Positions 15,020-28,593 of a stretch of DNA of 64,000 nucleotides are shown here, piece after piece (positions within the stretch are counted from its first letter, which is position 1; the number at the start of each line of letters is the position of its first letter). The notes under the pieces are model-generated. The model had not been told where the DNA came from. It did not search any database and worked only from the letters and a program-made list of their open reading frames with translations. This stretch comes from Ciborinia camelliae. Its lineage: Eukaryota > Ascomycota > Leotiomycetes > Helotiales > Sclerotiniaceae. The position numbers and the translations under genes were made by a program. The stretch spans positions 1,132,777-1,196,776 of the forward strand of contig JANPYM010000013.1 in the NCBI GenBank assembly GCA_025890175.1. The letters run 5' to 3'.

Positions 15020-15290
15020 AAAAACTTTTAATTCAGATATCAATTTTTAACCCCTAACCCAGATTTTAACCCTTAACCCAAATGCTAATTTTTAACCTTT
15101 AATTCAGATTTCAATTTTTAACTTTAATACTAACCCTTAACCTTTAACCCAGACTTTAACCCTTAACTCAGATATTAGTTTTTAACCCCTAATCCAGATT
15201 TTAATTTTTAACCTTAATACTAACTTTTAATTCAAATACTAGTTTTTAATTCAGATTTCAATTTATTTTTGATATTAACCCTCAATTTTT
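15020..15290. repeat. Degenerate telomere-like repeats (TAACCC type)
   Basis: Many variants of TTTTTAACCCYTAAYYCAGAT. TAACCCCTAACCC and TAACCCTTAACCC occur repeatedly among decayed TTTTTAATTC forms. The unit resembles fungal CCCTAA telomere repeats but is interspersed with a CAGATTTYAA spacer, so it may be a subtelomeric or interstitial satellite. Confidence 0.65.
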
Positions 15291-16779
15291 TTAAATAATT
15301 ATAATTCTTAATAAGTTTTGGAAAGTTTTTTTCAAAAAATCAAAATATTAAGATTATTTATAAAATTAAAAAAATGAAATTATAAATCAATATATTTTAA
15401 AATATAATTTTTATATTTTATAATATAAAATTAGAATATTTTGTTATTTAAATTGTATTGTTTATTTAATTTTATTTAATTGAGATTTAAATCTATAAAA
15501 TATTTTTAATTGAATTATTAAAATTTGTTTTTTTATAATATTTAACTTGATTATTTTATTTTGTTTATAAGGTCAAAAATTTGTATATTTATTTTTTCGA
15601 TTTTTAATAAAAAATTTAAATAAAGATTTATAAATATATATAATTAATTGATTTATTTGAATATAAATTTTATTAATAATTTGTAAAATTTTTATATTTT
15701 TTATTTTTTTATTTATAATTTTATATTTTGTTTTTAATATATTAGAAATTATATTTAAAAAAAGTTAATATATACAAATGCCTAAAATATTAAAAAAAAA
15801 AAAAATGTTTAATTAATTTATAAAAATAATAATATTATATTATATAAAATAATAAAAAATTAAAATATAATTATATTTTTATTTAATAAATTAAAAACTA
15901 AATTTTTTAAATTATATTCCAAATTATTTTATTTTTCAAAATAATTTAATAATCTTAAATTTTATTAATAAAATCGAATTTAATTATTATAATTATATTT
16001 AATTATTTTTAATAAACTTACAAAATTTAAAAAAAAATTGTTAAAAAAAAGATTGAAAAATATTTGTATTTTAAATAATATTAATAGATTTTTATAAATA
16101 ATATAATAAAATTAATTTATACAATTATTATAATAATCTTAATATATTTGAATATTTAAAAGATATAATTACTTTATAAATTTAATAATTTTATTAAAAT
16201 CTAAAGATAAAAATTTATTTAATAATATAAAATTTAAATATATATATATTATAATTTTTATAATAAAATTTTTTAAATAATTAATTATTAAAAAATAATA
16301 TCTTAAAAATAATAAAGTTATTGGATTTATAAATTAATTTATAAATTAATTTGTAAATATATAAAATTAAAAATATTTATAAAAATATTTGTTTTCTGTT
16401 TTGTTAATATTAATATAAAAATTAAAATTATTAATTAAACAAATTTAATTATTATTATTTAAATAATTATTTATTTATAATTCAAAAGTTTTATTTATTA
16501 CTTTTATATTATTTTTAATTATATATATATTATTTTATTTAATAAATTAATAATTATAAATAAAAATAATAAAACAAAATTAAATTATATATATATTTAT
16601 ATTTAATAAAATTTATTAAAACTTTTTTTATTTTTTTTTAATTAAAACAAACTTTATTTATTTAAATTAAAACAAATTATTTAAATAATTTATAAATTTT
16701 ATAATTAATATTTTCAAAATATTTTTAAAAACTTTAAAAAATATAAAATATTAACTAAAAACAAAATTATTAAAAAAAT

Positions 16780-17140
16780 TTATAAAATAATTAAAAATAA
16801 AATTTTTAAAATAATTTATAAAATAATTATTATTAAAATTTTCAAAATAATTTATAAAACAATTATTATCAAAATTTTTAAAAAAATTTGCAAAACAATT
16901 ATTATTAAAACCTTCAAAATAATTAATAAAATAATTAAAAATAAAATTATTAAAAAAATTAATAAAACAATTAAAAACAAAATTTTTAAAAAAATTTATA
17001 AAATAATTATTAATAAAACTTTTAAAACAATTTATAAAATAATTATTATTAAAACTTTTAAAATAATTTATAAAATAATTATTATTAAAATTTTTAAAAA
17101 AATTAACAAAACGATTATTAATAAAATTTATAAAACAATT
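16780..17140. repeat. Tandem repeat, about 35-bp unit
   Basis: Roughly ten copies of AAAATAATTTATAAAAYAATT followed by ATTATTAAAAYTTTY. Copies differ by transitions and by one short length variant. No coding potential seen. Confidence 0.65.
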
Positions 17141-18054
17141 TGTTAAATATTATATAATATTTAAAAATTAAATTTTGAAAATTTTAATTTTAAAATATAT
17201 ATTAAATATAATTTTTATTATTAAAAAAGATAATTAAAATAGATATATTAATAAATAATATAATATATATAATTTAAAAAATAATTTTAAACTTTAAATT
17301 ATAAATAAAATTAATATAATTATTATATTAAAATTCAATTGCTAATTATTAATAAATAAATAATTCAATTTTTTAAATAATTTTATAAAAAAATTATAAT
17401 ATAAAATATTATATAAAAATTTTATAATAAATTGATATATTAATATTATTTAATCTTTTATTAAAAATAATATTACCAAATTTATAATTCAAAAACAAAT
17501 TATTATATATAAAAAAATTAAAAAAGCAAATATATTTATTATTTTTTTTATTATATAAACTTTTTAATAAAAATCTTTACTTAATTTTATAATTATCAAA
17601 TATAATTTTATTTTTAAATATTATATATTAAAAAATTATATATAAATTTTTATAAAAACAAAAAAAATAATAATAAAGTAAGGACTTTTTTAAATAATAA
17701 AAATTAAATTAAATAAAATAATTATATTTAAAGATTATAATAAAAAATTAATAAAAAATTTTTTAACAATTATTTCGAAATTTAAATCCTTAATTATATT
17801 AATAAACAAAATTAAGATTTAATAAATATATAATACAATAATATATAAAATCAAAAAATTTAATAATTAATAAAAAATTATTTTTATTAATTATATTATT
17901 AAAATTTTAAAATAAAAATTTATTTTATAAAAAATTAATAATAAATTAAATAATTATAAAAATAAAGATTTGAAATTATTAATTATAAATATATTTTAAA
18001 ATAAAAAATAAATTAATAAATTTTCAAGCATCAAATATAAAATTGTTACTACCA

Positions 18055-18540
18055 ATATTGATATTAAAAAAAAAAGAAAATAAAAAATAAAAAAAAAAAA
18101 AAAAAATAAAAATGAAAAAAGAAAAAAAATAAAGGAAAAAAATAAGGATGTAAATAAGAATAAAAATAAAAAAAAAGAAAAAATAAAGAAAAAAAAAGAA
18201 AAAAAAAATAAAAATAAAAAAAAAAAAAAAATAAAGAAAAAAAATAAAAAAAAAAAAAAAAANNNNNNNNNNAAAAAAAAAAAAAAAAAAGAAAATAAAA
18301 AAAAAATAAAAAAAAGAATAAAAAAAAGAATAAAAAAAAAGATAAAGATAAAAAAGAAAAGAAAATAAAGAAAAAGAAAAAGGATAAGAATGATAATAAA
18401 AATAAAAAAAAAAAGAAAATGAAAAAAGAGAATAAAAAAAAGGGTAATAAAGGTGATAAAGATGATAAAAATGATAAAAATAGTAAAAATAATAAAAATA
18501 GTAAGGGTAAAGAAAAAAAAAAAAAAAGGAAAATAATTAT
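18055..18540. repeat. Purine-rich low-complexity tract
   Basis: Almost pure A with scattered G and T (AAATAAAGAAAAAAA type), turning into GATAAARATGATAAAAATRG repeats near 18,440-18,520. The opposite strand is pyrimidine-rich. It contains the assembly gap at 18,263-18,272. Confidence 0.8.
18263..18272. other. Assembly gap (10 N)
   Basis: Ten Ns inside a poly-A tract. Ten is a conventional gap size, so the true length is unknown and the two sides may not be truly contiguous. Confidence 0.98.
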
Positions 18541-19019
18541 ATTATTAATTCTAAACTTATAACAAAAGATAATAATAAAAATGATAAAGATAAAAAAAAA
18601 AGAAAAATGGAGAATAATTATATTATTAATCCTGAATTTATAGCGAAAAATGATAGGTTTTCAAAAGATAATAGATCTTCGGATTATATTAAAATCGATA
18701 AATTTTTATTAAAAGAAATATTATAATATTTATAATTAGAAAAGATAAAAATTTATTAATATATTTTGAATATTAATATTTCAAAATATATTTAATAACA
18801 ATTTCAATTAATATATTTCGAATTTAAAATTGTTAAAAATTGAAGAATTTTAAAATATTTATTAGTTTATATATTTTAAATAATCAAATCTAAAAATATT
18901 AAAAATTTAATTTAAAATAATTTAATATTTTTTAATATCTAAATATTTAGTTTTATAATATTATAATTATAATATATTAAATTTTGATTGTTTTTTTTTA
19001 TCTAAAATATTTTTGAAAA

Positions 19020-19245
19020 ATAATTTACAATGTAAATAATATCAAATATTAAATTTAAATTTTTATAATATAAACAATATTAAATATTAAATTTAAATTT
19101 TTATAATATAAATAACATTAAATATTAAATTTAAATTTTTATAATATAAATAATATCAAATATTAAGTTTAAATTTTTATAATATAAATAATGTTAAATA
19201 TTAAATTTAAATTTTTATAATATAAATAATATTAAATATTAAAAA
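19020..19245. repeat. Tandem repeat, 38-bp unit
   Basis: About six copies of a 38-bp unit containing AATATTAAATTTAAATTT and TTATAATATAAATAAT. Differences between copies are ATATCAAA/ATATTAAA, AACATTAAA and AATGTTAAA, all transitions. Confidence 0.75.
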
Positions 19246-19539
19246 AAAAAAATTTTTAAAATAAATAATAATTAAATATAATAATTAATAATTAATTATT
19301 TTTATATTTTTTTTATATTATTTTTTAAATCTTTTATTTTTTTTAAAAATCTTTAAGAATTATTTCAAAATTATATTTAATTATAAAAGTTTTATTAAAA
19401 ATTATATATTAATTTTTAATTTAAAAATAAAAAATAAATTTTAAATAAATAAAATTAAATTTAAATTGATTAGCCTTTTTAATTTATATTATTTAAAATT
19501 ATTTTAAGATTAAAGAATATCAAATAAAAGTTAATTTAA

Positions 19540-20010
19540 TATAAAAACGAAAAAGATAAAGAATATAAAATAAAAAAAATAAAAAATGTAAGGTAAAAAA
19601 AATATTAAAAAATAAAAATTGCAAAATAAAAAAGAAAAAGAATATAAAATAAAAAAAATAAAGAATATAAAATAAAAAAAATATTAAAAAATAAAAATTG
19701 CAAAATAAAAAAAATAAAGGATGCAAAATAAAAAGAATGTTGAAAAATAAAGGATACGAAATAAGAAAAATGAAAAATATAAAATAAAAAAAATAAAGAA
19801 TATAAAATAAAAAAAATATTAAAGAATAAAGGTTATAAAATAAAAAAAATAAAAAATGTAAAATAAAAAAAATATTAAAAAATAAAGATTATAAAATAAA
19901 AAAAATAAAGAATATAAAATAAAAAAAATATTAAAAAATAAAAAATGCAAAATAAAAAAAATAAAGAATATTAAAAAATATTAAAGAATATTAAAAAATA
20001 AAATTATATC
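19540..20010. repeat. AAAATAAAAAAAATAAA-type repeat array
   Basis: Variable blocks of RAATATAAAATAAAAAAAAT, ATTAAAAAATAAARATT and GCAAAATAAA. The reverse-strand open frame here (poly-Phe/Leu/Tyr) is a by-product of the repeat and not a gene. Confidence 0.6.
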
Positions 20011-20205
20011 TTAAATAACAATTTTGTATTTCAAAGGATTTACTTTAATCACCTTAAATTCGATTTGTTTTATATTATCAAAAACAAAGAATATTAAAAA
20101 ATATTAAAAAATAAAATTATATTTTAAATAATAATTTTGTATTTCGAAAAATCTATTTTAATTATTTTAAATTCAATTTATTTTATACCACCAAAAATTA
20201 TAAAA
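19995..20205. repeat. Tandem duplication of an approximately 110-bp segment
   Basis: AAAATTATATYTTAAATAAY through ATTTTGTATTTCRAARRAT and TTTTATAYYAYCAAAAA occurs twice in a row. The two copies differ mainly by C/T and G/A changes (TTTACTTTAATCACCTT versus TCTATTTTAATTATTTT). Confidence 0.65.
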
Positions 20206-20620
20206 AAATCTTTTTATTATATAAATCAATAAATTTTGTTTAATATTTTTTTATTATACTAATTAATAAATTTTATTTAATATTTTTTTATTATATTAAT
20301 TAATAAATTTTATTTAATATTTTTTTATTATATAAATCAATAAATTTTATTTAATATTTTTTTATTATATAAATTAATAAACTTTATTCAATATCTTTTT
20401 ATTATATTAATTAATAAATTTTATTTAATATCTTTTTATTATATAAATTAATAAACTTTATTTAATATCTTTTTATTATATTAATTAATAAATTTTATCT
20501 AATATCTCCTTATCATATAAATTAATAAATTTCGTTTAATATCTTCTTATTATACAAATTAATAAACTTTACCCAATATTTCTTTATTATATTAATTAAT
20601 AAACTTTACAAAAATATAAA
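20205..20620. repeat. Tandem repeat, about 42-bp unit
   Basis: About ten copies of TTTTTATTATATWAATYAAT followed by AAAYTTYRYYYAATATYT. Copies differ by transitions and by A/T at one site (ATATAAAT versus ATATTAAT). Confidence 0.75.
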
Positions 20621-23109
20621 ATTAATAATATATTAAAAAAAAAATCAATAAAACTTTAATTAATATTAATAAAATATAATAAAAAAAATAAAAATCGAAT
20701 TAAAATTAAACAAAATAAATAAAAAAATATAAAATTTGGATAATAATACAAATCTTTTTTATTATTTTTTTTCTTTTTCCCTCTTCTTTTTTTTTGTTTG
20801 TTTATTCAAAATTAATATTTTATATTTAATTTTTTTAATTAAATTAATTCATTTTTTATACTTAATTTTTTCAATTAAATTTTAATAAATATAAAATTTA
20901 AATTATAATATATAATCTAAAAATTTTATTTTTTTTTTTTTATTATTTTTTTCTTTTTTGCTTTTTTTTATTTATTTACTTAAATTTTTTTTAATCGAAT
21001 TTTAAAAACTATTAATAAAAATAATTTTCTTTATATTTTTATTTATTAATTTAAAAACTTTAAAATTTTTTATAACAAAATTTAAATAAAAAGTTTTTTT
21101 TTTATTATTACTTTATTTTATTATTATTATTTCCTAATTTCCAATTTTATTTAAATATTAAAATATTTAAATTATTTATAAATAATTTGGGAATTTATTA
21201 GCAATTTCTAAATATTATTAAATAATATTTTTATAATAATATTATAAAATTTGATAATATATAAAACAAAAATTTTCGGGATTGAAAATTAATAAATTAA
21301 TATTAAAAATAATAAATAAATTAAAATCAAATTTAATTATAAAAAATAATAAAATAATTATATAATAAATATCAAAAAAAATATAATTTTGTTTATAAAA
21401 TAAAAAGTTTAAATTTTTAAAATAATAATATATTTAATTAATATTAACAAATATTAAATATAAAGTTTTATTTATATATTAATTAAAACAATTTATTTAT
21501 AAATATAGTTTATAAAAACTATTTATATATTTTAATTCAATTAAAAATAATATTTAATTTTAAAAAATTTTGTTATATATCTAAATTCATTTTCTAGATC
21601 TTATATAATACAAAAAATTATTATATTATAAATAATCTTTAATTATTAAAATATTATCTAATAAATAAATAATATTATTTTAATTATATATAATTAATTT
21701 TTTTTAACCATTAATATTATTTAAAACCTTTCTTTAAATATATTATATCTTTTTTTTTTTAAATCTAATTAAAATATTCAAATCAAATATTTTTTTATAT
21801 ACTAAATAATTATTATATTATATTTTTTTTAAAATATAATCCTAAAATCCTAAAATTATCCTTTTTATAAAAATATTTTAAAAAAAATTCTTTTTTTTAT
21901 TAAAAATATTTATTATATATCTATATATCTATTTTATATATTTATATTATATATATATTTTTAAAATATTATTTATATTTTTATTTTCAAATAAAATCTA
22001 TTATGTTAAATCTAATAGATATTATGTATATTATATGCTTTTCGAATAATTAAAGCTATATTTATTTTTTAAATATTGGGGAATTTTAATAAATAATTAA
22101 TTAGTTTAAATATATTAAAAACAATTAAGATTTATTAAAATTTTATTTTAATTATTAATTAATATAAATTTTTATTAATAAAAATAAATATTATTTATAT
22201 AATTAAAAAATTATTAATATTTTTAATTAATATAAAATAAAATATTATAAATTTATTAAAATAAATAAAAATATATAAAAAATTATTAATATTATAAAAT
22301 TAAAATAATTTATTAATATAATTAAATTTCTAATCTTTATTAAGATATTATATATATTCATTATAATTTCTTAAATAAATAAATTTATATTATTATAAAT
22401 AATTTTTGAAATTTTATTTAGTTTTATATTATTATATATTTTTATATTTTTCCTTATTTTCTTTATTTAAATATTTTATTATATTAAAGGTTTTTTAATA
22501 TAAATAATTATAGTAAATAATAATTTGATTATTTATATTCTTAAATATTACAAATATATTATAATAATTAATTAAAATATATTTAAATATTTTTTTATAT
22601 ATTAAAATTATATTTAAAATTTTTAATAAAAAAAAATAATATATAATAATAAGCTTTATATTTAATTATAAAAAAAATTTTTATTTATTAATAAAATTTA
22701 AAATCAAAAAATTATATTTAATAAATTTTCCCTTAAATTTTTGTTATTATTATTAAAAAAACAATTTATTTTTTAATAAATTTTATATATAATTTTTTAA
22801 AAATATTAAAAAAAAGATTTATATTTTTATAAAATATTTTATAAATTTTATTTCTAAATATCATAATTATTTTTAAAACAATTTTATAAATAAAAATAAA
22901 AAATAAATTGATTTTTAAAAAACTAAAAAGAATTAAATGCAATTTTAATATTTTGAATATTTATTAAATATAATAAATTTAATAAAAAATATAATAAAGT
23001 TAAAAAATATTAATTATTAAAAAATAAATATAAAGTATATATTATATTATATATAATAAACAAATATAATATACTAAAAAATCCTAATATTATTAATATA
23101 ATAATTATT

Positions 23110-23770
23110 AATATAATAATTTATTTTTTTAAATTTTAACACCATTAATAATGTAAATTTTTCAAAAATATCTTTTTTAAATTTTAATATAATTAATATT
23201 ATAATTATTTCAAAAATATCTTTTTTAAATTTTAATATAATTAATATTATAATTATTTTAAAAATATTTTTTTTAAATCTTAATATAATTAATACCATAA
23301 TTATTTCGAAAATATTTTTTTTAAATTTCAATATAATTAATATTATAAATTTTTTGAAAATATTTTTTTTAAATATTAATATAATTAATACCATAGATTT
23401 TTCAAAAATATCTTTTTTAAATATCAATGTAATTAGTGTCATAATTATTTCAAGGATATTTTTTTTAAATTTTAATATAATTAATATTATAATTATTTTG
23501 AAAATATTTTTTTTAAATCTTAATTTTAAATCTTAATATAATTAATATTATAATTATTTCAAAAATATTTTTTTTAAATTTTAATATAATTAATATTATA
23601 ATTATTTTGAGAATATTTTTTTTAAATTTTAATTTTAAATTTTAATATAATTAGTACTATAATTATTTTAAGAATATTTTTTTTAAATCTTAATATAATT
23701 AATGGTATAAATTTTTTGAAAATATTTTTTTTAAATTTTAATATAATTAATATTATAATTATTTAATATA
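23110..23770. repeat. Minisatellite, about 49-bp unit
   Basis: About thirteen copies of TTTTTTAAATTTTAATATAA followed by TTARTRYYATAATTATTTYR and AAAATAT. Long open frames exist on both strands (repeats of KFKKNIFEIIMVLIIL on one), but they only exist because the unit lacks stop codons in those frames. Variation is again T/C and A/G. Confidence 0.75.
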
Positions 23771-24949
23771 ATTAAATTTTGATTATTTAAAATATATAAA
23801 TATTTATATATAAAAAATAGCAATATTTAATTTAATATAGTTTAATAATTTATTTATTAATTTACATTTAAATTTAAATTTCAACTTTTATTAATATAAA
23901 TTTTTTTTATTATTCATTTTTTTTTTTTTTTGGAATTAATACTTCCATTAATATTTTTATTAATGATTTCGTTAGTGGTATAAGCTGCTTTATTTATTAA
24001 TATATTATACCCTATATCTATTTTATATAATTTTTAAAACTATCTAAATTAAATTAATATTTATTTTATATAATAAAGATATATTAAATAATAACCTTTT
24101 AATTTAATAATATATCAATAAATAATTTCGAGATTTTTTTAATTTAATTATAATATATTTGTTAATTGTTTTTATTTTTATTAAATAAAATATTTATTAA
24201 TATATTAAAAAAATATGGTATACAATAAATAAGATTATATATAATATAATAGTTGAATTTTTTATAATTAGGCTTATAATTGATATTTATAATTATAAAT
24301 TATTAGTTTTAATTTGAATTATAAATAATAATATTTATATATAATTTTGCAATATCCTTAAATTGCCATTTTATTCTTAATAAATATATAAATGTTAATA
24401 AGGATATTTTGAAAAAAATATATTTTTCAAAATATAAAATTGTATAGGTTAGGTAAAATGTTTTTAGGAATATTAGATTACCATAATTATTATTTTTTTT
24501 TTTTTAATGTAATAATATATTTATAATATTTTATAATAAATCAATTTATTATTTTTTAATATTTCAAAATAAATAAAATAAACAAATCTATATTCAAATC
24601 TTAATTTAACAAAAACAAAAATAATAATAAATATGATTTAAATAAAGTTATGTAAAATGTATACAAAAATATTATTAAAAATTTTTTCAAATTAATTAAA
24701 CCTGTTTTTTGTTATTAATAATTTATCAATATAAAATTAAGATATTTGTAAATATAAAAAAAAATAAATTTATCTAGTCATAAAGTATTTTAAAATTTTA
24801 AAATAATATAATTAATATTTATAGGTTGGGCAAATATTTATACAAAATTTGAAATTTTTAAAGGTAATAAATTAAAACAAATAAATTTATTAAAACTCCT
24901 TTAATCGAAATATTCAAAAATAGAAATAAAATTGTTTAAAAAATTTAAA

Positions 24950-25840
24950 GTTGATTGTACTAAAGGGTGGTAGATTACTATATTATGGTTGTAAATTCAG
25001 GTATAAAGAATTTTTGTAGAGATTTATTTTAATAATATAGGAATTTATTTTATTAATAGTAAAACTGTTTATAATGTAAAGCAGATGGCAAAGGTTGTAA
25101 ATATAAAAAAGATTAATTACGATACTAGATTTTAATTTTCTTTTGGTTGGATAATAAAATTTCGATATTAATATAATATTGTAAAATAAAAGATTATGTA
25201 TATAACTTAATTATTATTAAAAAAAATGTAAAAGATTATTGATGGATGGATAAATTTTACCCGATGGATTTTAATTAATAAGTTGCTAGACCTTAAATTA
25301 AAATACTTTATTAATATAGATTAAATAAGAATAATTGTTTACCTTGCAAATCGAAACATTTTTAATATTAAGGGGTAAAGAATATAATTTTTTAAAAAAA
25401 ATTTATTTATAAAAATTTATTATATTATTATATTATATATAATAGGTGATAAAACGAAATAATATAAATCGATTATAATTTTTTTATTCAAACATTTAAC
25501 GAATTAATAATAAAAAAGAATTAAAAATTATATGTCCAATAAAATTGTTATTTTTTTTTAAAAAAATGATTATATAAATAAAGATATTTTGAAAAAATAA
25601 ATTAAAAAGATTTTTATAAAAAAAATGAAATTTGATAATAAAAGTTATGGCTTAATTGTTATTGATTGTTTTAAAGTATATTTTAATAATAAGAAAGATT
25701 AGGGAAAATTTAGCAAAATATTTTATAAAATAAATTGATTATATATTTTAATTTTAATTGGATATATAAATGATATTTAACTATATAATATTAATTTAAA
25801 TAAAAAATTAAAAAATTATATTAAGTAATTAAAATTAAAA
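24950..25840 (+). pseudogene. RIP-decayed pogo-like (CENP-B HTH / DDE) transposase
   Basis: One reading frame (codons starting at 24,962, 25,031, 25,319 and 25,646) keeps the layout of a pogo-family transposase although it is broken by many TAA/TAG/TGA codons. Around 25,055-25,180 it reads like a CENP-B/Tc5 helix-turn-helix, with SKTVYNVKQMAKVVNI and then FGWIIKFRY. The first candidate catalytic Asp is in FINID (GAT at 25,319), the second in LIVIDCF (25,664), and the third in YINDI (25,772), followed by a basic KKLKNYIK tail. Spacing is 114 and 35 residues between the Asp codons, close to DD35D. The stops fit C-to-T or G-to-A changes of CAA, CGA and TGG codons. No terminal inverted repeats were identified. 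The family call is inference from motif order. Confidence 0.5.
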
Positions 25841-28323
25841 TAAATAATAAACCAAAAAAATCAAAACCTTTTATATATTGAAAAATATATAAAAAAAAAT
25901 TAATTTATTTTGATTTTTAATTTTGTTAATTAAATATAAAAATAATTTAATAATATTTATTAAAATTTGATTATCAAAATTTTCAAATAAATTGATATTA
26001 TAATTAATATTAATAAAAATAAAAATAATTAAATTAAAATTAAAAAGTTTCAAAATATTATATTTATATCTTTCAATTTTATTTAAATTATTATAATATA
26101 TTAATAAATCTTTTTTTCTATTTATTTTTTTTTTTATATTAATAAAACAATTAACAAAATTATAAATTTAAATAATAATAATAATAATAAAGATATTATT
26201 TTTTACAATTTCAATTTTAATATTAATATTATATCTTTCAAATAAAAAACTATTTTTAAAATTTATTTATATAATAAAATTAAAAATAAAAAAATTTATT
26301 AAAATGATTTTGTTATTTTTAAGAATAATTTTGTTTTAATTAATTTTAATATAAAGATTTTTGATAATAAAAATAATAATAAAAATAAAAACCAAAATGC
26401 GAATAATAATTAAAATTAAAAATAAAAATAAAATTGGGGAAATAAAAATAAATATAAAAATACAATTAATATAAAATTGAAAAAAAAAAAAAAAAATAAT
26501 AATTATTTGAATAAAATTTAAGAATTAAATATTTTTTCGGATATCTAAAATCTTAAAAACCAGCTTTTTAGTAAATTAAAATATATATTTATATATTTTT
26601 TATACTTTTCATACTCTATATCGTATCATACAATATTAAAACAAATATCTTATGTAATAATTACTTATTAGTTTCTCTATTATTATATTAAAATAATAAA
26701 AAAAAAAATAAATTCGAAATATTTATTTTTAGTTATATCTTATTAAGCGAATTTAAACTTAAAATCGAAATAAGGTTTTTAAAATTAAAATATATATAAA
26801 ATTAAATTATAAAAATATAGAATATATAAAATAATATATAAATGTAAAGGGATATATAAGATTAATAATATATTATATTTTTAAATGAATATAATAAAAA
26901 GTAGGTAGATTAAAATCGAAAAAGAAATGAAAAATCGAATTTGAAAGTAAAATGAAAAATGCTGAATTTGAAAGTAATAATAAAAAATCAAATTTAAAGA
27001 AAAATATTTTAAAGCTGGTAAAGTAGTAAAAAGACTTAATTAAAAGATTTGTATAGGATTTGATTTTAAATTTAAAAAATTGGGAAGTAAATAATAAAAT
27101 TTATAAATTAAAATGTTTAATTTAAATTATATATATATAATAAATATATAAAGAATGAATTAATTTTTAATTAATAAAATATTTAAATAAATTTTTAAAT
27201 TTAAATTATTAAATAATTTTTTAATAATAATATTAAAAAAAACCTATTTTTTTTGATATTTAATCTAATTGCAAAAACAAAATACTAATAATATCCTATA
27301 ATAATGAAATTAAATCTTTTTTAAGATAATCTTGTTAATTTGTAAATTTAAAATTTAGAATAAGTTTATATTTAAAAAATAAATATAATTAATTAATATT
27401 AATTTATATTAGGGGGTACAAACTGAATATATATATATAAAATAAAAATAATTAGTAATAATATAATATAAATTCTAATATTATATTGTTAACATTTTAA
27501 CTAAAAAAATGTGGATAAGAATAAACTAATATAAATATTATAAATATTAATATCCTAGCGTTTATATTTATTTTTTAATAAATATAAAAAAGGCTAATTA
27601 TATAATTTATCTACAAATTTTTACTTTTTTATAATACTAATACAATTTATAAAAATATAAACCCCTTACAACATTCAGTAAATATATTATTATTTATATT
27701 AATTATTATAATTATTTTATACTATTATACTAAATCTGGAAAAATGTTTGGGATATCAGGTATTTCTTTTTATTAAACTATATAACCGTATAACTATATT
27801 AGTTCACGTTTTTTATAGAAATAAAGCTTTTTAAACAATATATAATATATTACCCTTAATATTGATATTATAATTATATTTATTAAATTATAATCACAAT
27901 TACGATTACGATCATAATCATAATTATGATTATAATTTTTTAAAAAGCTTTTTAAAGGATTTAAAATTTAAAATTTAATATTTTATATATTTATATTTAT
28001 AATTAATAATTTTAACTTTATTAAAATAATAAAATATAAAAAATATAATTTCAAATAAATATATAATAATGGAATATAAAAATATAATTATTATAATTAC
28101 TATTATATATATAAAACAAATGTTTTATTAAATTATTATATAAAATATTTATTTAAATAAAATAAAATTTTATAAATAATTTTATAATATAATTAATTTA
28201 TTTTTAAGATTTTGCTTTAAATATATATTATAATTAAATTTTATTTTTAAAAAAAGTTTGATTTTAAGATAAAGATTAAATGAAAAAGTTAATTATTATT
28301 TATAAAATTTTATGGTTAAATTT

Positions 28324-28500
28324 AACCCTAATCTTAACCCCAAGCTAATTTTAGGCTAACCCTAACCCTAGGCTAACCCTAACCCTAATGAATTTAATAT
28401 TTTAATAGTATATACTTAAGATTAAAACTAATTTAATTATTAAATAATTAATTTTATTAATTATTTATTATTTATTATTTATTATTTAGGGTTAGGGTTA
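28324..28500. repeat. Interstitial telomere-type hexamers in both orientations
   Basis: 28,324-28,389 carries CTAACCCTAACCCTAGGC and similar CCCTAA runs. About 100 bp on, at 28,488-28,500, TTAGGGTTAGGG appears on the same strand. The two blocks thus point in opposite directions, with degenerate AAAGTTAAGGTTAATT derivatives following. This may mark an old end-to-end join, repair with telomeric DNA, or satellite use of the hexamer. Confidence 0.75.
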
Positions 28501-28593
28501 ATTATTAATTATTATTTAAAGTTAAGGTTAATTATTAATTATTAATTATTAATTATAAATTATAAATTATTATTTATTATTTATTATTTATTA

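Noticed and set aside
23074..23536. Overlapping open frames on both strands with KFKKNIF-type repeats
   Set aside because: They exist because a 49-bp minisatellite unit lacks stops; this is not a repeat protein.
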